Shown in pieces: positions 24,101 to 30,704 of a stretch of DNA of 34,907 bases. Below the pieces are notes generated by a model that saw only the letters and a program-made list of their open reading frames with translations, searched no databases and had not been told where the DNA came from. Positions within the stretch are counted from its first letter, which is position 1; each line of letters begins with the position of its first letter. The DNA is taken from positions 1 to 34,907 of IMG/VR virus record IMGVR_UViG_3300037189_012916; one strand, given 5' to 3'. This stretch comes from a virus. The position numbers and the translations under genes are program-made.

Positions 24101-24282
24101 CCCGGAAGAGCAGCTAGAGTAAAATTATAAGTTAAGGATCTGTATTTGTTTAAAACATTCGACCCTTTTACTTCATAACCTGTTCCTTGATCTGGGTTTA
24201 TTCCTAACTCTCCGAGAGCTGTCCTAGATATACGATCAGAAGGCGTAGATCTAACTATTTCTGTTGATGCAGATGTTGCCAT
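21163..24282 (-). CDS. Putative baseplate hub structural protein (gp27-like by context)
   Basis: 1039 residues, not assigned by a strong motif. Residues 1-250 look like a compact structural domain (KYRSLTYNFTLAALPGSYLE, GFIEALAVSSFGAGYTSYMG, LLKVEFWGWPDD). Around residues 650-690 the stretch VYYFNDKERVPFSGIYRVTTV followed by VNSFQEGKFTQRLNIIRVPGQ resembles the end of hub/late-control proteins that cap the tail tube and hold the spike. The last 340 residues are Ser/Asn/Leu-rich and low in complexity, unlike T4 gp27 (391 residues). It sits between gp53 and gp5, directly before the spike gene whose product a hub protein would bind. Hub function is therefore a reasonable inference. It follows gp53 with a 3-nt gap, with GGGA and AAGGA just before the start. 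Confidence 0.55.
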   Translation of the reverse strand: MATSASTEIVRSTPSDRISRTALGELGINPDQGTGYEVKGSNVLNKYRSLTYNFTLAALPGSYLEDPNAYRNGSLDLVILRSGGKGSDGLASNVNTSIGELGINSDQSLLNQFNARSPGRFDMFIDNVEIETYMAYQDGSNTTQPTKIKFDITEPYSVNGFIEALAVSSFGAGYTSYMGANFLLKVEFWGWPDDQDVASSAPEKVPNSERYFPFQFVNLEVDITEKGTRYRCEGVPTNERAFAQPSKLKKAVKMSGLTVKQILEDLMKNITDQNIKIDETSKTDSAGNKHDRYFVKFPSASDTGFDYTSENKIASSKLIEIYKNNVLYDMVDPATTNPPNAYKTSKSAGPKENAARPESFKYEPNKTAIQFPENMNIHDIIAAVITDSEYTRNILKSLTEGKATDSNGMVDYFLIKIETKNREDINPDTKKHYQDITYVITPFKVHKTRIPLYGSTQRFPESELIPRAVREYNYIYTGKNIDVIDFKLQFNSLFFEAVPTALGNKATHSAQLAVEPDQAQKIQSKGSTPQEQKSDQIPQTPAQRNPVGVHVAQNPNAGQNLNDPYGVLARNMHDAIVNSKASMIVGEIKLLGDPIYLVTGGMGNFRPDLNGTGSTVTANQEAAFNFGDVMIAINFRNPIDIGKLEQGGVYYFNDKERVPFSGIYRVTTVVNSFQEGKFTQRLNIIRVPGQILDDTTTGNKTPDATRTSLAPEDQPTGKFSNNYAPQGRASEQSISDTLGRGLPSFGNPGQLSNFTNSPGGLGGNYSELLSRTSGFESGFPSSLSAGAGYIGGPLPAIEYSDLRLNPTGLVRDARESLSLDATVSAAADLINNGESQLTNAVSIAQSSDALSNFTKETFSIVSSLGSDASNLIGNVGRKINEFVSSAADPNSLSARSGIDASRFSGLSSNLTSRLNSQISSLRNNIPSTLNLDVSQASGRIVDFAKISSSPPTQPYSVAPTPNLASTVATSIPTNRINSGYINPVDQVVTADKFQSAGYLLSNVTNISNIKDRNIPGSVSSQYQSKSSLTNPLDKLLRRG

Positions 24283-24285
24283 TCC

Positions 24286-24588
24286 TTATATTCCCAGAGT
24301 CTTTTTTAAGGTCGATAATTTAGGAAGGTAAATTTTCAACCCAGGAACAAGATCGTAAACAGGATCTTTCAATAAAGATTGATTTCTCATAGAAAAAACC
24401 CACCATAAATTTACATCACCATACAAATCATATGCAAGTAAATCCGGCCTATTTTGATATACCGCAGTAACTTCAAACTGTATATCGTCGCTTTCGGCAG
24501 TAATATCTCGATAGGTCATTACATCAAGATAATCTACTGCAATAGGTGTTCGAAAGTACGGACTTGTGGAACTGTAAATACTAGCCAT
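24286..24588 (-). CDS. 53: Baseplate wedge protein gp53-like
   Basis: 100 residues. The segment YQNRPDLLAYDLYGDVNLWW, continuing VFSMRNQSLLKDPVYDLVPGLKIYLP, is typical of the gp53 family, whose C-terminal part is LysM-like. T4 gp53 has 196 residues, so this is a short version. In T4 gp53 clamps neighbouring gp6/gp7 wedges after hub docking. Its ATG overlaps the stop of the upstream gene as TAATG, implying translational coupling. Confidence 0.85.
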   Translation of the reverse strand: MASIYSSTSPYFRTPIAVDYLDVMTYRDITAESDDIQFEVTAVYQNRPDLLAYDLYGDVNLWWVFSMRNQSLLKDPVYDLVPGLKIYLPKLSTLKKTLGI

Positions 24589-25583
24589 TATAGATACCCT
24601 TTACCTTTAAATCCAGTATAATCGAGATAGTCATTGACTGTGAATCTCTGCATCTCATCTCTACTATACATAGGTATACAGGTAATATTAATCGTAGAGA
24701 TTGTAGGGACTGAATTTTGATCTTCAAAAATTTCCGCTTTAGAAGTAAAATAGTCAACATTGTCGTTTAATTCTATTCGAAAATTTGCTATCGCTACAGG
24801 AACATTTTTAAGAATCATCTCTCCATAAGCATCTAATCTACAAACCGGAGGAGGAGAACCTCGATCAGGTTCGTTGCCAAATTTCATTTTGGTAAGAGCT
24901 CTAAGAAGGTGTACTGTAGAGATAAAAAATTTTGCGTCTTGTTCATTTTCAACTGTAAACTTTCCCGCAATTGAGATAGATCCTATTGAGCTCCTTTGAT
25001 AAAAATTTACTCCGTAATTAGAATGTAATGGATTAACCGAAGCATAATCTGCTTTAATATCAAACGAAATGCTAGGAGTGTAAGGAAAAAGAATTCCAAG
25101 ATTATTTTTTAAAGATTCTGTTCTCGCAGAGTTCAAATAACTACTCGGAACTCTAATCTTTGCTCGAAGATCTGCTCCTTTATTATTAAAAAATACTGCC
25201 TCAACCGGGGGAGGAGTAACTGGTTGAGCACCTGGAGGGACTCCGGGAACTATTCTACCTCCAAAGGGCGCGGTACCAGTAAAGCTATTAAAAGATCCAG
25301 ATTGTGTTAGATCTCCCAAACTGCCGATTACAGAAGAGGAGGCATATTTTTCAAGTGTGGCCGAATCACTACTGCTGGGCAACGTCGGTGTTACTAAAAA
25401 ATCGTCAATTTGAGTTTGCGTATCATCTATATTTTGTTGAACAATGTCTAACTGGGCAGTTAAATTAGTTAGGTCATTTCCGTCGGGAGCAGAAATTAAT
25501 GCATCGGTTATTCTTCCCTGAATAACGCTCTCTTTGTTTTGAAAAACATTCAATTGTTGTCTTAATTGAGATAGTAATGACAT
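24588..25583 (-). CDS. Baseplate/tail-tube-associated structural protein, possibly gp48/gp54-like
   Basis: 331 residues and first gene of the minus-strand block. Residues 1-65 are predicted coiled-coil (repeated Gln/Asn/Leu heptads), followed by a Gly/Pro-rich linker to about 130. The remainder (SISFDIKADYASVNP, FTVENEQDAKFFISTVHLLR, GSPPPVCRLDAYGEMIL, NVPVAIANFRIELNDNVDYF) looks like a tail-tube-type beta domain found in aquatic T4-like phages. T4 gp48 and gp54 are tube-fold proteins that initiate the tail tube, and the position beside gp53 fits, but I see no direct match to either. AAGGA precedes the ATG by a normal distance. Confidence 0.5.
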   Translation of the reverse strand: MSLLSQLRQQLNVFQNKESVIQGRITDALISAPDGNDLTNLTAQLDIVQQNIDDTQTQIDDFLVTPTLPSSSDSATLEKYASSSVIGSLGDLTQSGSFNSFTGTAPFGGRIVPGVPPGAQPVTPPPVEAVFFNNKGADLRAKIRVPSSYLNSARTESLKNNLGILFPYTPSISFDIKADYASVNPLHSNYGVNFYQRSSIGSISIAGKFTVENEQDAKFFISTVHLLRALTKMKFGNEPDRGSPPPVCRLDAYGEMILKNVPVAIANFRIELNDNVDYFTSKAEIFEDQNSVPTISTINITCIPMYSRDEMQRFTVNDYLDYTGFKGKGYL

Positions 25584-25608
25584 AGTTTTTCCTTTATATT
25601 ATTTAATC

Positions 25609-25616
25609 AATAAATA
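25609..25616 (+). promoter_or_regulatory. Late-promoter-like element AATAAATA upstream of gp55
   Basis: Plus-strand AATAAATA, one base off TATAAATA, 71 nt before the gp55 start in the divergent intergenic region. It could let the late sigma factor sustain its own expression. No equally good match points left toward the structural operon. Confidence 0.35.
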
Positions 25617-25638
25617 AAGTGCGCGGTTAATCCCTTCT

Positions 25639-25666
25639 TTGAAATAGCATAATTCTATGCTAAAAT
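25639..25666 (+). promoter_or_regulatory. Sigma70-like promoter with palindromic spacer before gp55
   Basis: TTGAAA (25639-25644) and TAAAAT (25661-25666) each match the -35 and -10 consensus at 5 of 6 positions, with a 16-nt spacer. The perfect inverted repeat TAGCATA-ATTC-TATGCTA (25645-25662) fills the spacer and touches the -10 box, as an operator would. It would drive gp55, gp47 and gp46 using host RNA polymerase before late transcription. AAGGA at 25675-25679 is the gp55 ribosome-binding site. Confidence 0.5.
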
Positions 25667-25687
25667 GTCAACATAAGGAAAATAATA

Positions 25688-26596
25688 ATGTCATTAAATG
25701 GTTCACCCCCCGAAAGAAAAGTCAAATATCTAAATAATAGAGACCTGCTTGCAGAAATACACAAAAGTAAATGCTCATTTTCAAGTTTTATAAAACCCGA
25801 ATACCATCAATATGATATTATTTTAAGTGATTTGAGCAAAATCAATATTAGATCCATTGCAGCAGCTAAGAGAAATAGAGCAAAAAGAATAGGTATCCTT
25901 GCGTTTGCCGAAGCAAGAAAGCAAGATAAAAAAATAAAATTATCAGATGTTACTCCGGACTATACCGAAATTGCTAAAACAGATTTAATTTTTAGGATTA
26001 TGTCGTTCGATCATATCCCATTGGCCCCGGGTCGTAAAAAAACCACTAAAACTACTGCAGACAGTCACGACAAAATAAATTTCCCCCCATACCAGCACTG
26101 GAAATTTGACGACGAGGGAGAAATTATTTGCGTGGGTAAAAGTCACTGGAAGGGTGATTTAGTTAAAGGAAAATATTCGAAAGACCATGGAAAAATTACA
26201 GAGAACCTTGGCAGAATGTTTATAAAATTAAGCGAGCGATACGCGCAACGAAGCAATTGGAGAGGATATACCTATAACGACGAAATGCGCGGGCAAGCAA
26301 TTCTTCAACTAACTCAGATCGGTCTTCAATTCGACGAAAGCAAAAGCGAAAATCCATTTGCCTATTACACCGCAGCAGTGACTAACAGTTTTACCAGAGT
26401 GCTAAACATTGAAAAGAAAAATCAAAACATTAGAGACGATATGCTCGAAGAGCACGGGCTAACTCCAAGTATGACACGACAGCACCAACAAGAATACGCG
26501 GAAGAAACTGCTCGACAGGCCGAACTGTACAAAAATATACGTATGCCAAAAAGCGAAGAAACAGCAGCAGAGGACGATGACGAAACGGCCGTTTGA
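25688..26596 (+). CDS. 55: Late transcription sigma factor gp55-like
   Basis: 302 residues against 185 in T4. The N-terminus KVKYLNNRDLLAEIHKSK parallels the T4 start KYNYVNNKELLQAI. The core at about 178-250 (IKLSERYAQRSNWRGYTYND, EMRGQAILQLTQIGLQFD, SKSENPFAYYTAAVTNSFTR) matches the region of gp55 related to sigma region 2, which recognises TATAAATA. Between these two parts lies an insertion of roughly 100 residues that is absent from T4 (containing FPPYQHWKFDDEGEI and KSHWKGDL). The C-terminus is acidic (EETAAEDDDETAV) and lacks the hydrophobic tail that in T4 contacts the gp45 clamp. First gene of the plus-strand block, with AAGGA 8 nt before the ATG. Confidence 0.88.
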   Translation: MSLNGSPPERKVKYLNNRDLLAEIHKSKCSFSSFIKPEYHQYDIILSDLSKINIRSIAAAKRNRAKRIGILAFAEARKQDKKIKLSDVTPDYTEIAKTDLIFRIMSFDHIPLAPGRKKTTKTTADSHDKINFPPYQHWKFDDEGEIICVGKSHWKGDLVKGKYSKDHGKITENLGRMFIKLSERYAQRSNWRGYTYNDEMRGQAILQLTQIGLQFDESKSENPFAYYTAAVTNSFTRVLNIEKKNQNIRDDMLEEHGLTPSMTRQHQQEYAEETARQAELYKNIRMPKSEETAAEDDDETAV

Positions 26597-26628
26597 CTTT
26601 GCCCAACATACAATATAAACTATTTGTT

Positions 26629-26635
26629 AGGAGGG
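26629..26635 (+). promoter_or_regulatory. Strong ribosome-binding site deciding the gp47 start
   Basis: AGGAGGG lies 6 nt before ATG 26642 and settles that start over the upstream in-frame TTG at 26624, which would overlap this site. Confidence 0.8.
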
Positions 26636-26641
26636 CGCTCT

Positions 26642-27655
26642 ATGGCCTTGTTTAAGAAGGTAGCAGTCTTTACAGATCTTCATGTGGGCCTTAAGTCCAA
26701 CTCTGCAACTCATCTTAAAGACTGTGAAGAATTTGTAGACTGGTTTATTGAGCAGGCCAAAGAAAATAACTGCGAGACCTGTATCTTCATGGGTGACTGG
26801 AGTCATAATAGAAACAGTCTCAATCTCTTTACCCTTAACACATCACTGATCTTGTTAGAAAAATTAGGGGCCGCGTTTGATCAATTCTTCTGGTTCCCAG
26901 GCAATCACGATCTGTTTTATAAAGACAAGCGCGATGTACACAGTTCAGCATTTGGCCGACATATCCCAGGGGTAACTGTAGTAGAGGGCTTGACCACTAT
27001 TGACGATGTTACCTTAGTCCCTTGGTTAGTCGGAGAAGAATGGAAACTAATGCGATCTGTCAAGAGCAAATATGTGTTTGGGCATTTAGAATTACCTTCA
27101 TTTTATATGAACGCAATGATTCAAATGCCAGATCACGGTGAGCTCAAGGCAAGTGATTTCCAAGGACCAGACTATGTATTTTCCGGACACTTCCACAAAC
27201 GACAAAAGAAAGACAATGTTGTTTACATTGGAAACGCATTTCCACATAATTTCGCTGATGCTTGGGATGACGACCGAGGTATGATGGTGTTAGAGTGGGG
27301 AGGAGTTCCCAAATATATTAACTGGACTAACGCACCCAAGTATAGAGTTATAAAACTCAGTGAACTAATTGATCAGAAAGATTCTATAATGAAATCTAAA
27401 ATGTACTTAAAAGTACATTTAGACATTGATATCAGTTTCGAAGAAGCAAACTTTATCAAAGAAACATTTATGACTGATTACGATATTAGAGAAATTAGTC
27501 TTATCCAAGATAAAGTTAATCTAGAAGGAACATACGAAGATAATCCCGAAGGAAAATTTGAAAGTGTTGATCAAATTGTTTCCGAACAATTAATCAACAT
27601 TGAATCAGAGCAGTTTGATAAACGAGTTCTATTGGATATCTACAATAATCTATGA
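26642..27655 (+). CDS. 47: Recombination endonuclease subunit gp47 (Mre11-type)
   Basis: 337 residues, almost the same as T4 gp47 (339). The calcineurin-type phosphoesterase motifs appear in order: DLHVG (12-16), GDWSH (about 51), GNHD (about 87), GHLELP (about 147) and GHFHK (about 182). These ligate the two metal ions used for double-strand-end processing. With gp46 it forms the Mre11/Rad50-like complex that resects ends for recombination-dependent replication and, in T4, also host DNA breakdown. Its TGA overlaps the gp46 ATG as ATGA, so both subunits are translationally coupled. Confidence 0.96.
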   Translation: MALFKKVAVFTDLHVGLKSNSATHLKDCEEFVDWFIEQAKENNCETCIFMGDWSHNRNSLNLFTLNTSLILLEKLGAAFDQFFWFPGNHDLFYKDKRDVHSSAFGRHIPGVTVVEGLTTIDDVTLVPWLVGEEWKLMRSVKSKYVFGHLELPSFYMNAMIQMPDHGELKASDFQGPDYVFSGHFHKRQKKDNVVYIGNAFPHNFADAWDDDRGMMVLEWGGVPKYINWTNAPKYRVIKLSELIDQKDSIMKSKMYLKVHLDIDISFEEANFIKETFMTDYDIREISLIQDKVNLEGTYEDNPEGKFESVDQIVSEQLINIESEQFDKRVLLDIYNNL

Positions 27656-29433
27656 CATTTCTCATTAAAAATCTCACAGTGAAAAATTTTATGAGCGTGG
27701 GCAACCAAACTCAAGCAGTATCCTTTGATCGAGAACATCTTACCTTAGTGTTAGGATCGAATTTGGATCTAGGTGGGGACGATACTGGCTCAAGAAATGG
27801 AACTGGAAAAACTACCATTATCAACGCACTCAGTTACGCATTATATGGCCAAGCATTGACCAATATCAAAAGAGAAAATTTGATCAACAAGATTAATGGA
27901 AAAGGAATGTTGGTCACTGTCGAATTTGAAAAAGACAATCTCAAGTATCGCATCGAACGGGGCCGCAAACCTAATGTGCTAAAACTCTATGTCAACGATA
28001 GTGAATTAAAACTTGACGAAGAAGATGACAGCCAAGGAGATAGTAGAGAAACACAGAAAGCCATTGAACAGATGCTAGAAATGAGTCACACTATGTTCAA
28101 ACATCTTGTGGCGTTGAACACCTATACCGAACCATTTCTCTCTATGAGAGCCGCTGATCAAAGAGAAGTTATCGAACAATTGTTGGGCATTACTTTATTG
28201 TCTGAAAAAGCAGAAGCATTGAAATCCACAATCAAAGATACTAAAGAACAAATTACCAGCGAAGAATTTAGAATCACCGGTGTCAAAACTGCTAACGAAA
28301 ACATTCAGAAAAGCATCAACAGTCTACGGCTCAAAAGCAATGCGTGGGATCAAAAAAAGAATGCTGATATTGATTCTTTTAGCAGGGCCATTGTTCAATT
28401 AGAATCAGTTGACATTGACGCAGAATTGGGAGCACATAATTTATTAAAACTGTGGACTGAGAATGATACTAAATTAAGAAATCTCAACAAGCAGAAGTCT
28501 ACACTAGAATCTGCAGTCACACAGGCAGAACGAACTTTAACCAAATATACTAAAGAACTAAACACTCTGGCCAACAAAACTTGTCCAGCTTGTGAACAAG
28601 ACCTGCACGATCACAAGCACGAAGAAATGACTGCCAAGGTCGTTGAAAACATCACAGAGTCAAAAAAATATCTCGATAAAGTCACAGGAGACCTAAACAA
28701 GGTATTAAGTGAAGTTGCCGCAATAGGCGAACTTGAACATAAGCCTAATACGTTCTACGAAACACAAGAAGAAGCATTAGGACATAAAAATAATTTAACC
28801 AGTCTAGAAAAATCTCTAGAATCTCGAATTGATGAAATCAATCCCTATGACGAACAGATTGTTGAGCTCGAAAATTCTGCCCTACAAGAAATTAATTGGG
28901 AAACTATTAACGAATTAACCAAATTAAAAGATCATCAAGAATTTTTACACAAACTGCTAACCAATAAAGACAGTTTTATTCGTAAAAAAATTATTGATCA
29001 AAATTTAAATTATCTAAACAAACGATTAAGCTATTACATTGATACACTGGGGTTACCCCATCAAGTGATTTTTCAAAACGATCTTTCTGTAGAAATTACA
29101 CAACTAGGACAAGATCTAGATTTTGATAATCTAAGTCGCGGTGAAAGAAATCGACTGATTCTATCAATGAGTTTTGCGTTTCGAGATGTATGGGAAGGAC
29201 TATATCAAAACATTAATCTCTTGTTCATCGATGAGATGGTGGACAGCGGTATGGATGGAGCCGGAGTTGAAGCAGCACTCGCAGTTCTAAAAAAGATGTC
29301 TCGAGATCGAAATAAGAATATATACTTAATATCACACAAGGACGAATTGATCGGCCGTGTGAATAATGTGCTAAAAGTGATCAAAGAGAGTGGATTTACC
29401 AGTTACTCAAATGCTTCCGACTACATCGAATAA
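27652..29433 (+). CDS. 46: Recombination endonuclease subunit gp46 (Rad50-type ATPase)
   Basis: 593 residues (T4: 560). The Walker A motif GSRNGTGKTT is near 45-54. Two long charged coiled-coil arms flank the zinc hook CPAC near 310 (NKTCPACEQDL). The ABC signature LSRGE is near 493 and Walker B with catalytic Glu (LLFIDEMVD) near 523, followed by the His-loop segment YLISHKDEL. All features of an SMC/Rad50 ATPase that drives and gates gp47 are present. The gene overlaps gp47 by 4 nt and its 3' end overlaps the next small gene. Confidence 0.96.
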   Translation: MTFLIKNLTVKNFMSVGNQTQAVSFDREHLTLVLGSNLDLGGDDTGSRNGTGKTTIINALSYALYGQALTNIKRENLINKINGKGMLVTVEFEKDNLKYRIERGRKPNVLKLYVNDSELKLDEEDDSQGDSRETQKAIEQMLEMSHTMFKHLVALNTYTEPFLSMRAADQREVIEQLLGITLLSEKAEALKSTIKDTKEQITSEEFRITGVKTANENIQKSINSLRLKSNAWDQKKNADIDSFSRAIVQLESVDIDAELGAHNLLKLWTENDTKLRNLNKQKSTLESAVTQAERTLTKYTKELNTLANKTCPACEQDLHDHKHEEMTAKVVENITESKKYLDKVTGDLNKVLSEVAAIGELEHKPNTFYETQEEALGHKNNLTSLEKSLESRIDEINPYDEQIVELENSALQEINWETINELTKLKDHQEFLHKLLTNKDSFIRKKIIDQNLNYLNKRLSYYIDTLGLPHQVIFQNDLSVEITQLGQDLDFDNLSRGERNRLILSMSFAFRDVWEGLYQNINLLFIDEMVDSGMDGAGVEAALAVLKKMSRDRNKNIYLISHKDELIGRVNNVLKVIKESGFTSYSNASDYIE

Positions 29434-29755
29434 AGAATTAGACAAATACAAAGATCTGTGCTCTCAATTGGCTACAGAATTTGTAGAATTTTACAATGAT
29501 AATCTGGGATTTTTTAAAACATTGGGCAGAGAGCCCGGATATGCTGCAAGAAAACATCTTAGAAATATAGAAGATCTCGCAAAGCAATTGAAAAAACAAA
29601 GTCAATTGGTGAACAAAGAAAATTTAGCTAACCTTCGTATAGAGGCTAAATTAAATAAACTCAAGGCAAAGAAAAAGAGTGGGCCTCGAGGAAGACCGAA
29701 AAAAAATCAAAAGCCAATAAACAATGACATGGACACATCAAGGCACGATAGTTAA
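29411..29755 (+). CDS. Small basic protein with AT-hook-like motif
   Basis: 114 residues from ATG 29411; a GTG start at 29390 would add 7 residues. Neither has a clear ribosome-binding site, so coupling to gp46, which it overlaps by 23 nt, is likely. Residues about 1-70 look helical (LCSQLATEFVEFYNDNLGFF, EPGYAARKHLRNIEDLAKQL). The tail is strongly basic, with GPRGRPKKNQKP at about 91-103, which contains the AT-hook core RGRP flanked by basic residues. AT-hooks bind the minor groove of AT-rich DNA, which suits this AT-rich genome. I do not recognise a family; a DNA-binding accessory to recombination or replication is a guess from motif and position. Confidence 0.7.
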   Translation: MLPTTSNKELDKYKDLCSQLATEFVEFYNDNLGFFKTLGREPGYAARKHLRNIEDLAKQLKKQSQLVNKENLANLRIEAKLNKLKAKKKSGPRGRPKKNQKPINNDMDTSRHDS

Positions 29756-30149
29756 TGAACTTCCCGAAGATTGTGTGGGTTTTGTGTATTGTATAACCAA
29801 TTTAACAAATAATAGAAAATACATAGGCAAAAAACTGGCAAAATTTAGTAAAACGACCTACAAGACTGTAAAGTTAAAGAACGGCACCAAGAAAAAAAAG
29901 AAAATTCGCAGTAAAATAGATTCAGATTGGCAAACATATTTTGGCTCAAACCTAGAACTAAACAAAGACGTAGAACAATTAGGCACTGAAAATTTTAAAA
30001 GAGAAATACTATACTACTGCAAATCCAAGGCTGAATGCTCCTATATTGAAGCCCGTGAACAGTTTGATCGTAAGGTATTAGAATCGAAAGATTACTATAA
30101 TGGTCAAATTTCTGTCAGGGTACATGGCTCACATATACTAAAAACTTAG
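29724..30149 (+). CDS. Free-standing GIY-YIG endonuclease (Seg-like)
   Basis: 141 residues. The N-terminal module has GFVYCITNLTNNRKYIGKK (residues 19-37), the GFVY/YIG version of the GIY-YIG signature. WQTYFGSN follows mid-protein, E109 (EAREQF) is the likely metal-binding Glu and N126 (YYNG) the distal conserved Asn. T4 Seg proteins and the intron nuclease I-TevI share this domain. A Lys-rich stretch (KNGTKKKKKIRSK) probably contacts DNA. No separate C-terminal DNA-binding domain is visible. It overlaps the AT-hook gene by 32 nt in another frame and has no obvious ribosome-binding site. No split gene is seen nearby, so it appears to be a free-standing homing nuclease or a nuclease recruited to phage DNA metabolism. 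Confidence 0.8.
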   Translation: MTWTHQGTIVNELPEDCVGFVYCITNLTNNRKYIGKKLAKFSKTTYKTVKLKNGTKKKKKIRSKIDSDWQTYFGSNLELNKDVEQLGTENFKREILYYCKSKAECSYIEAREQFDRKVLESKDYYNGQISVRVHGSHILKT

Positions 30150-30157
30150 GCAAATTA

Positions 30158-30523
30158 AACGGTTACAGCTCGCACTGGCTAATTTCAAGTGCTCGGAAAC
30201 CTGGACCCGAGGTCACAGGGAGGAAAATCTCTTGCCGTTAAGAGTGCTCAACCACTACCCTATTACTGGATGAAGATCGCTTATAAGCCCTGCGATTTGG
30301 GTGTTTGAAGATATTATAATATAGGCAAAAAGAAGGGTAATCCCCTAACGGCCTCAAGTATGATAGCATATACTTGTGGACCTGCCGTCAGAAATAAGAA
30401 CTTGGCTCGAGGTACCGGCTGACCGCCTCTGTAACTGCCATAATGCTATTGACCGCTAAAGAACTCGACGAAAGATCTCTTTGGATATATTTTTTGCCCG
30501 GCAACGGGCAAAATGTGACCGTT
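30158..30523 (+). ncRNA. Candidate structured RNA, class unknown
   Basis: Gene-free segment with many nested inverted repeats. The ends pair: AACGGTTAC (30158-30166) with GTGACCGTT (30515-30523), 9 bp with one G-U. Inside are GCACT/AGTGC (30172-30176/30188-30192); TCGG/CCGA (30193-30196/30207-30210); CTCTT/AAGAG (30229-30233/30240-30244); ACCC/GGGT (30257-30260/30299-30302) enclosing AGATCGC/GCGATTT (30274-30280/30292-30298); ACGGC/GCCGT (30348-30352/30384-30388) enclosing CAAGTAT/ATACTTG (30355-30361/30370-30376); GAGG/CCTC with an inner CGG/CCG (30409-30429); and a 9-bp stem with a GCAA tetraloop (30492-30513). Found by eye; no known class was recognised. The strand is inferred from neighbours and the GNRA loop. 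Confidence 0.55.
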
Positions 30524-30615
30524 GAATCTGACGAAGTATCTCTTCTTTCATAATGATTTACTGTTTAACACAATGATAATAGTGATTAGACTGTTAAGAT
30601 TAGGGATGAAATAAC
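30524..30615 (+). other. AT-rich spacer after structured RNA
   Basis: No ORF of note. It contains GACGAAGTATCTCT (30530-30543), a 12-of-14 copy of GACGAAAGATCTCT at 30467-30480 inside the candidate RNA. Otherwise nothing recognisable. Confidence 0.4.
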
Positions 30616-30660
30616 TGCTTCGAGCGATAGCGAAGAAGCAAGTGAACGTAGTTCACTTTT
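30616..30660 (+). terminator. Tandem hairpins, second terminator-like
   Basis: TGCTTC/GAAGCA (30616-30621/30635-30640) is followed at once by AAGTGAAC-GTA-GTTCACTT (30640-30658), an 8-bp stem with T residues after it (TTTT, then AGTTT). It would end transcripts of the gp55-gp46 block and the candidate RNA just before the late promoter at 30665. Confidence 0.55.
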
Positions 30661-30664
30661 AGTT

Positions 30665-30672
30665 TATAAATA
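30665..30672 (+). promoter_or_regulatory. T4-type late promoter TATAAATA
   Basis: Perfect TATAAATA, the gp55-dependent late promoter sequence, 32 nt before the ATG at 30705 and 6 nt after the terminator-like hairpin. This is the best late promoter in the window and indicates that the downstream protein is made late. Confidence 0.75.
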
Positions 30673-30704
30673 AAAGAATAAAAATTCTTTAAGGTTTATT
30701 TGCT

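Noticed and set aside
30158-30523. RNase P RNA
   Set aside because: GGGAGGAAAATCTC and CAGAAATAAGAAC recall conserved blocks I and II, but the block I sequence GAGGAAAGTCC and the terminal ACAGAA..CGGCTTA block are not matched and the spacing is wrong. A covariance search would settle it.
29724-30704. Group I intron with GIY-YIG ORF
   Set aside because: No recognisable P/Q/R/S core and no split gene: the flanking AT-hook and late protein genes are complete.
30150-30704. tRNA or tmRNA genes
   Set aside because: No GGTTCGAATCC-type arm, no acceptor pairing and no tmRNA end sequences.
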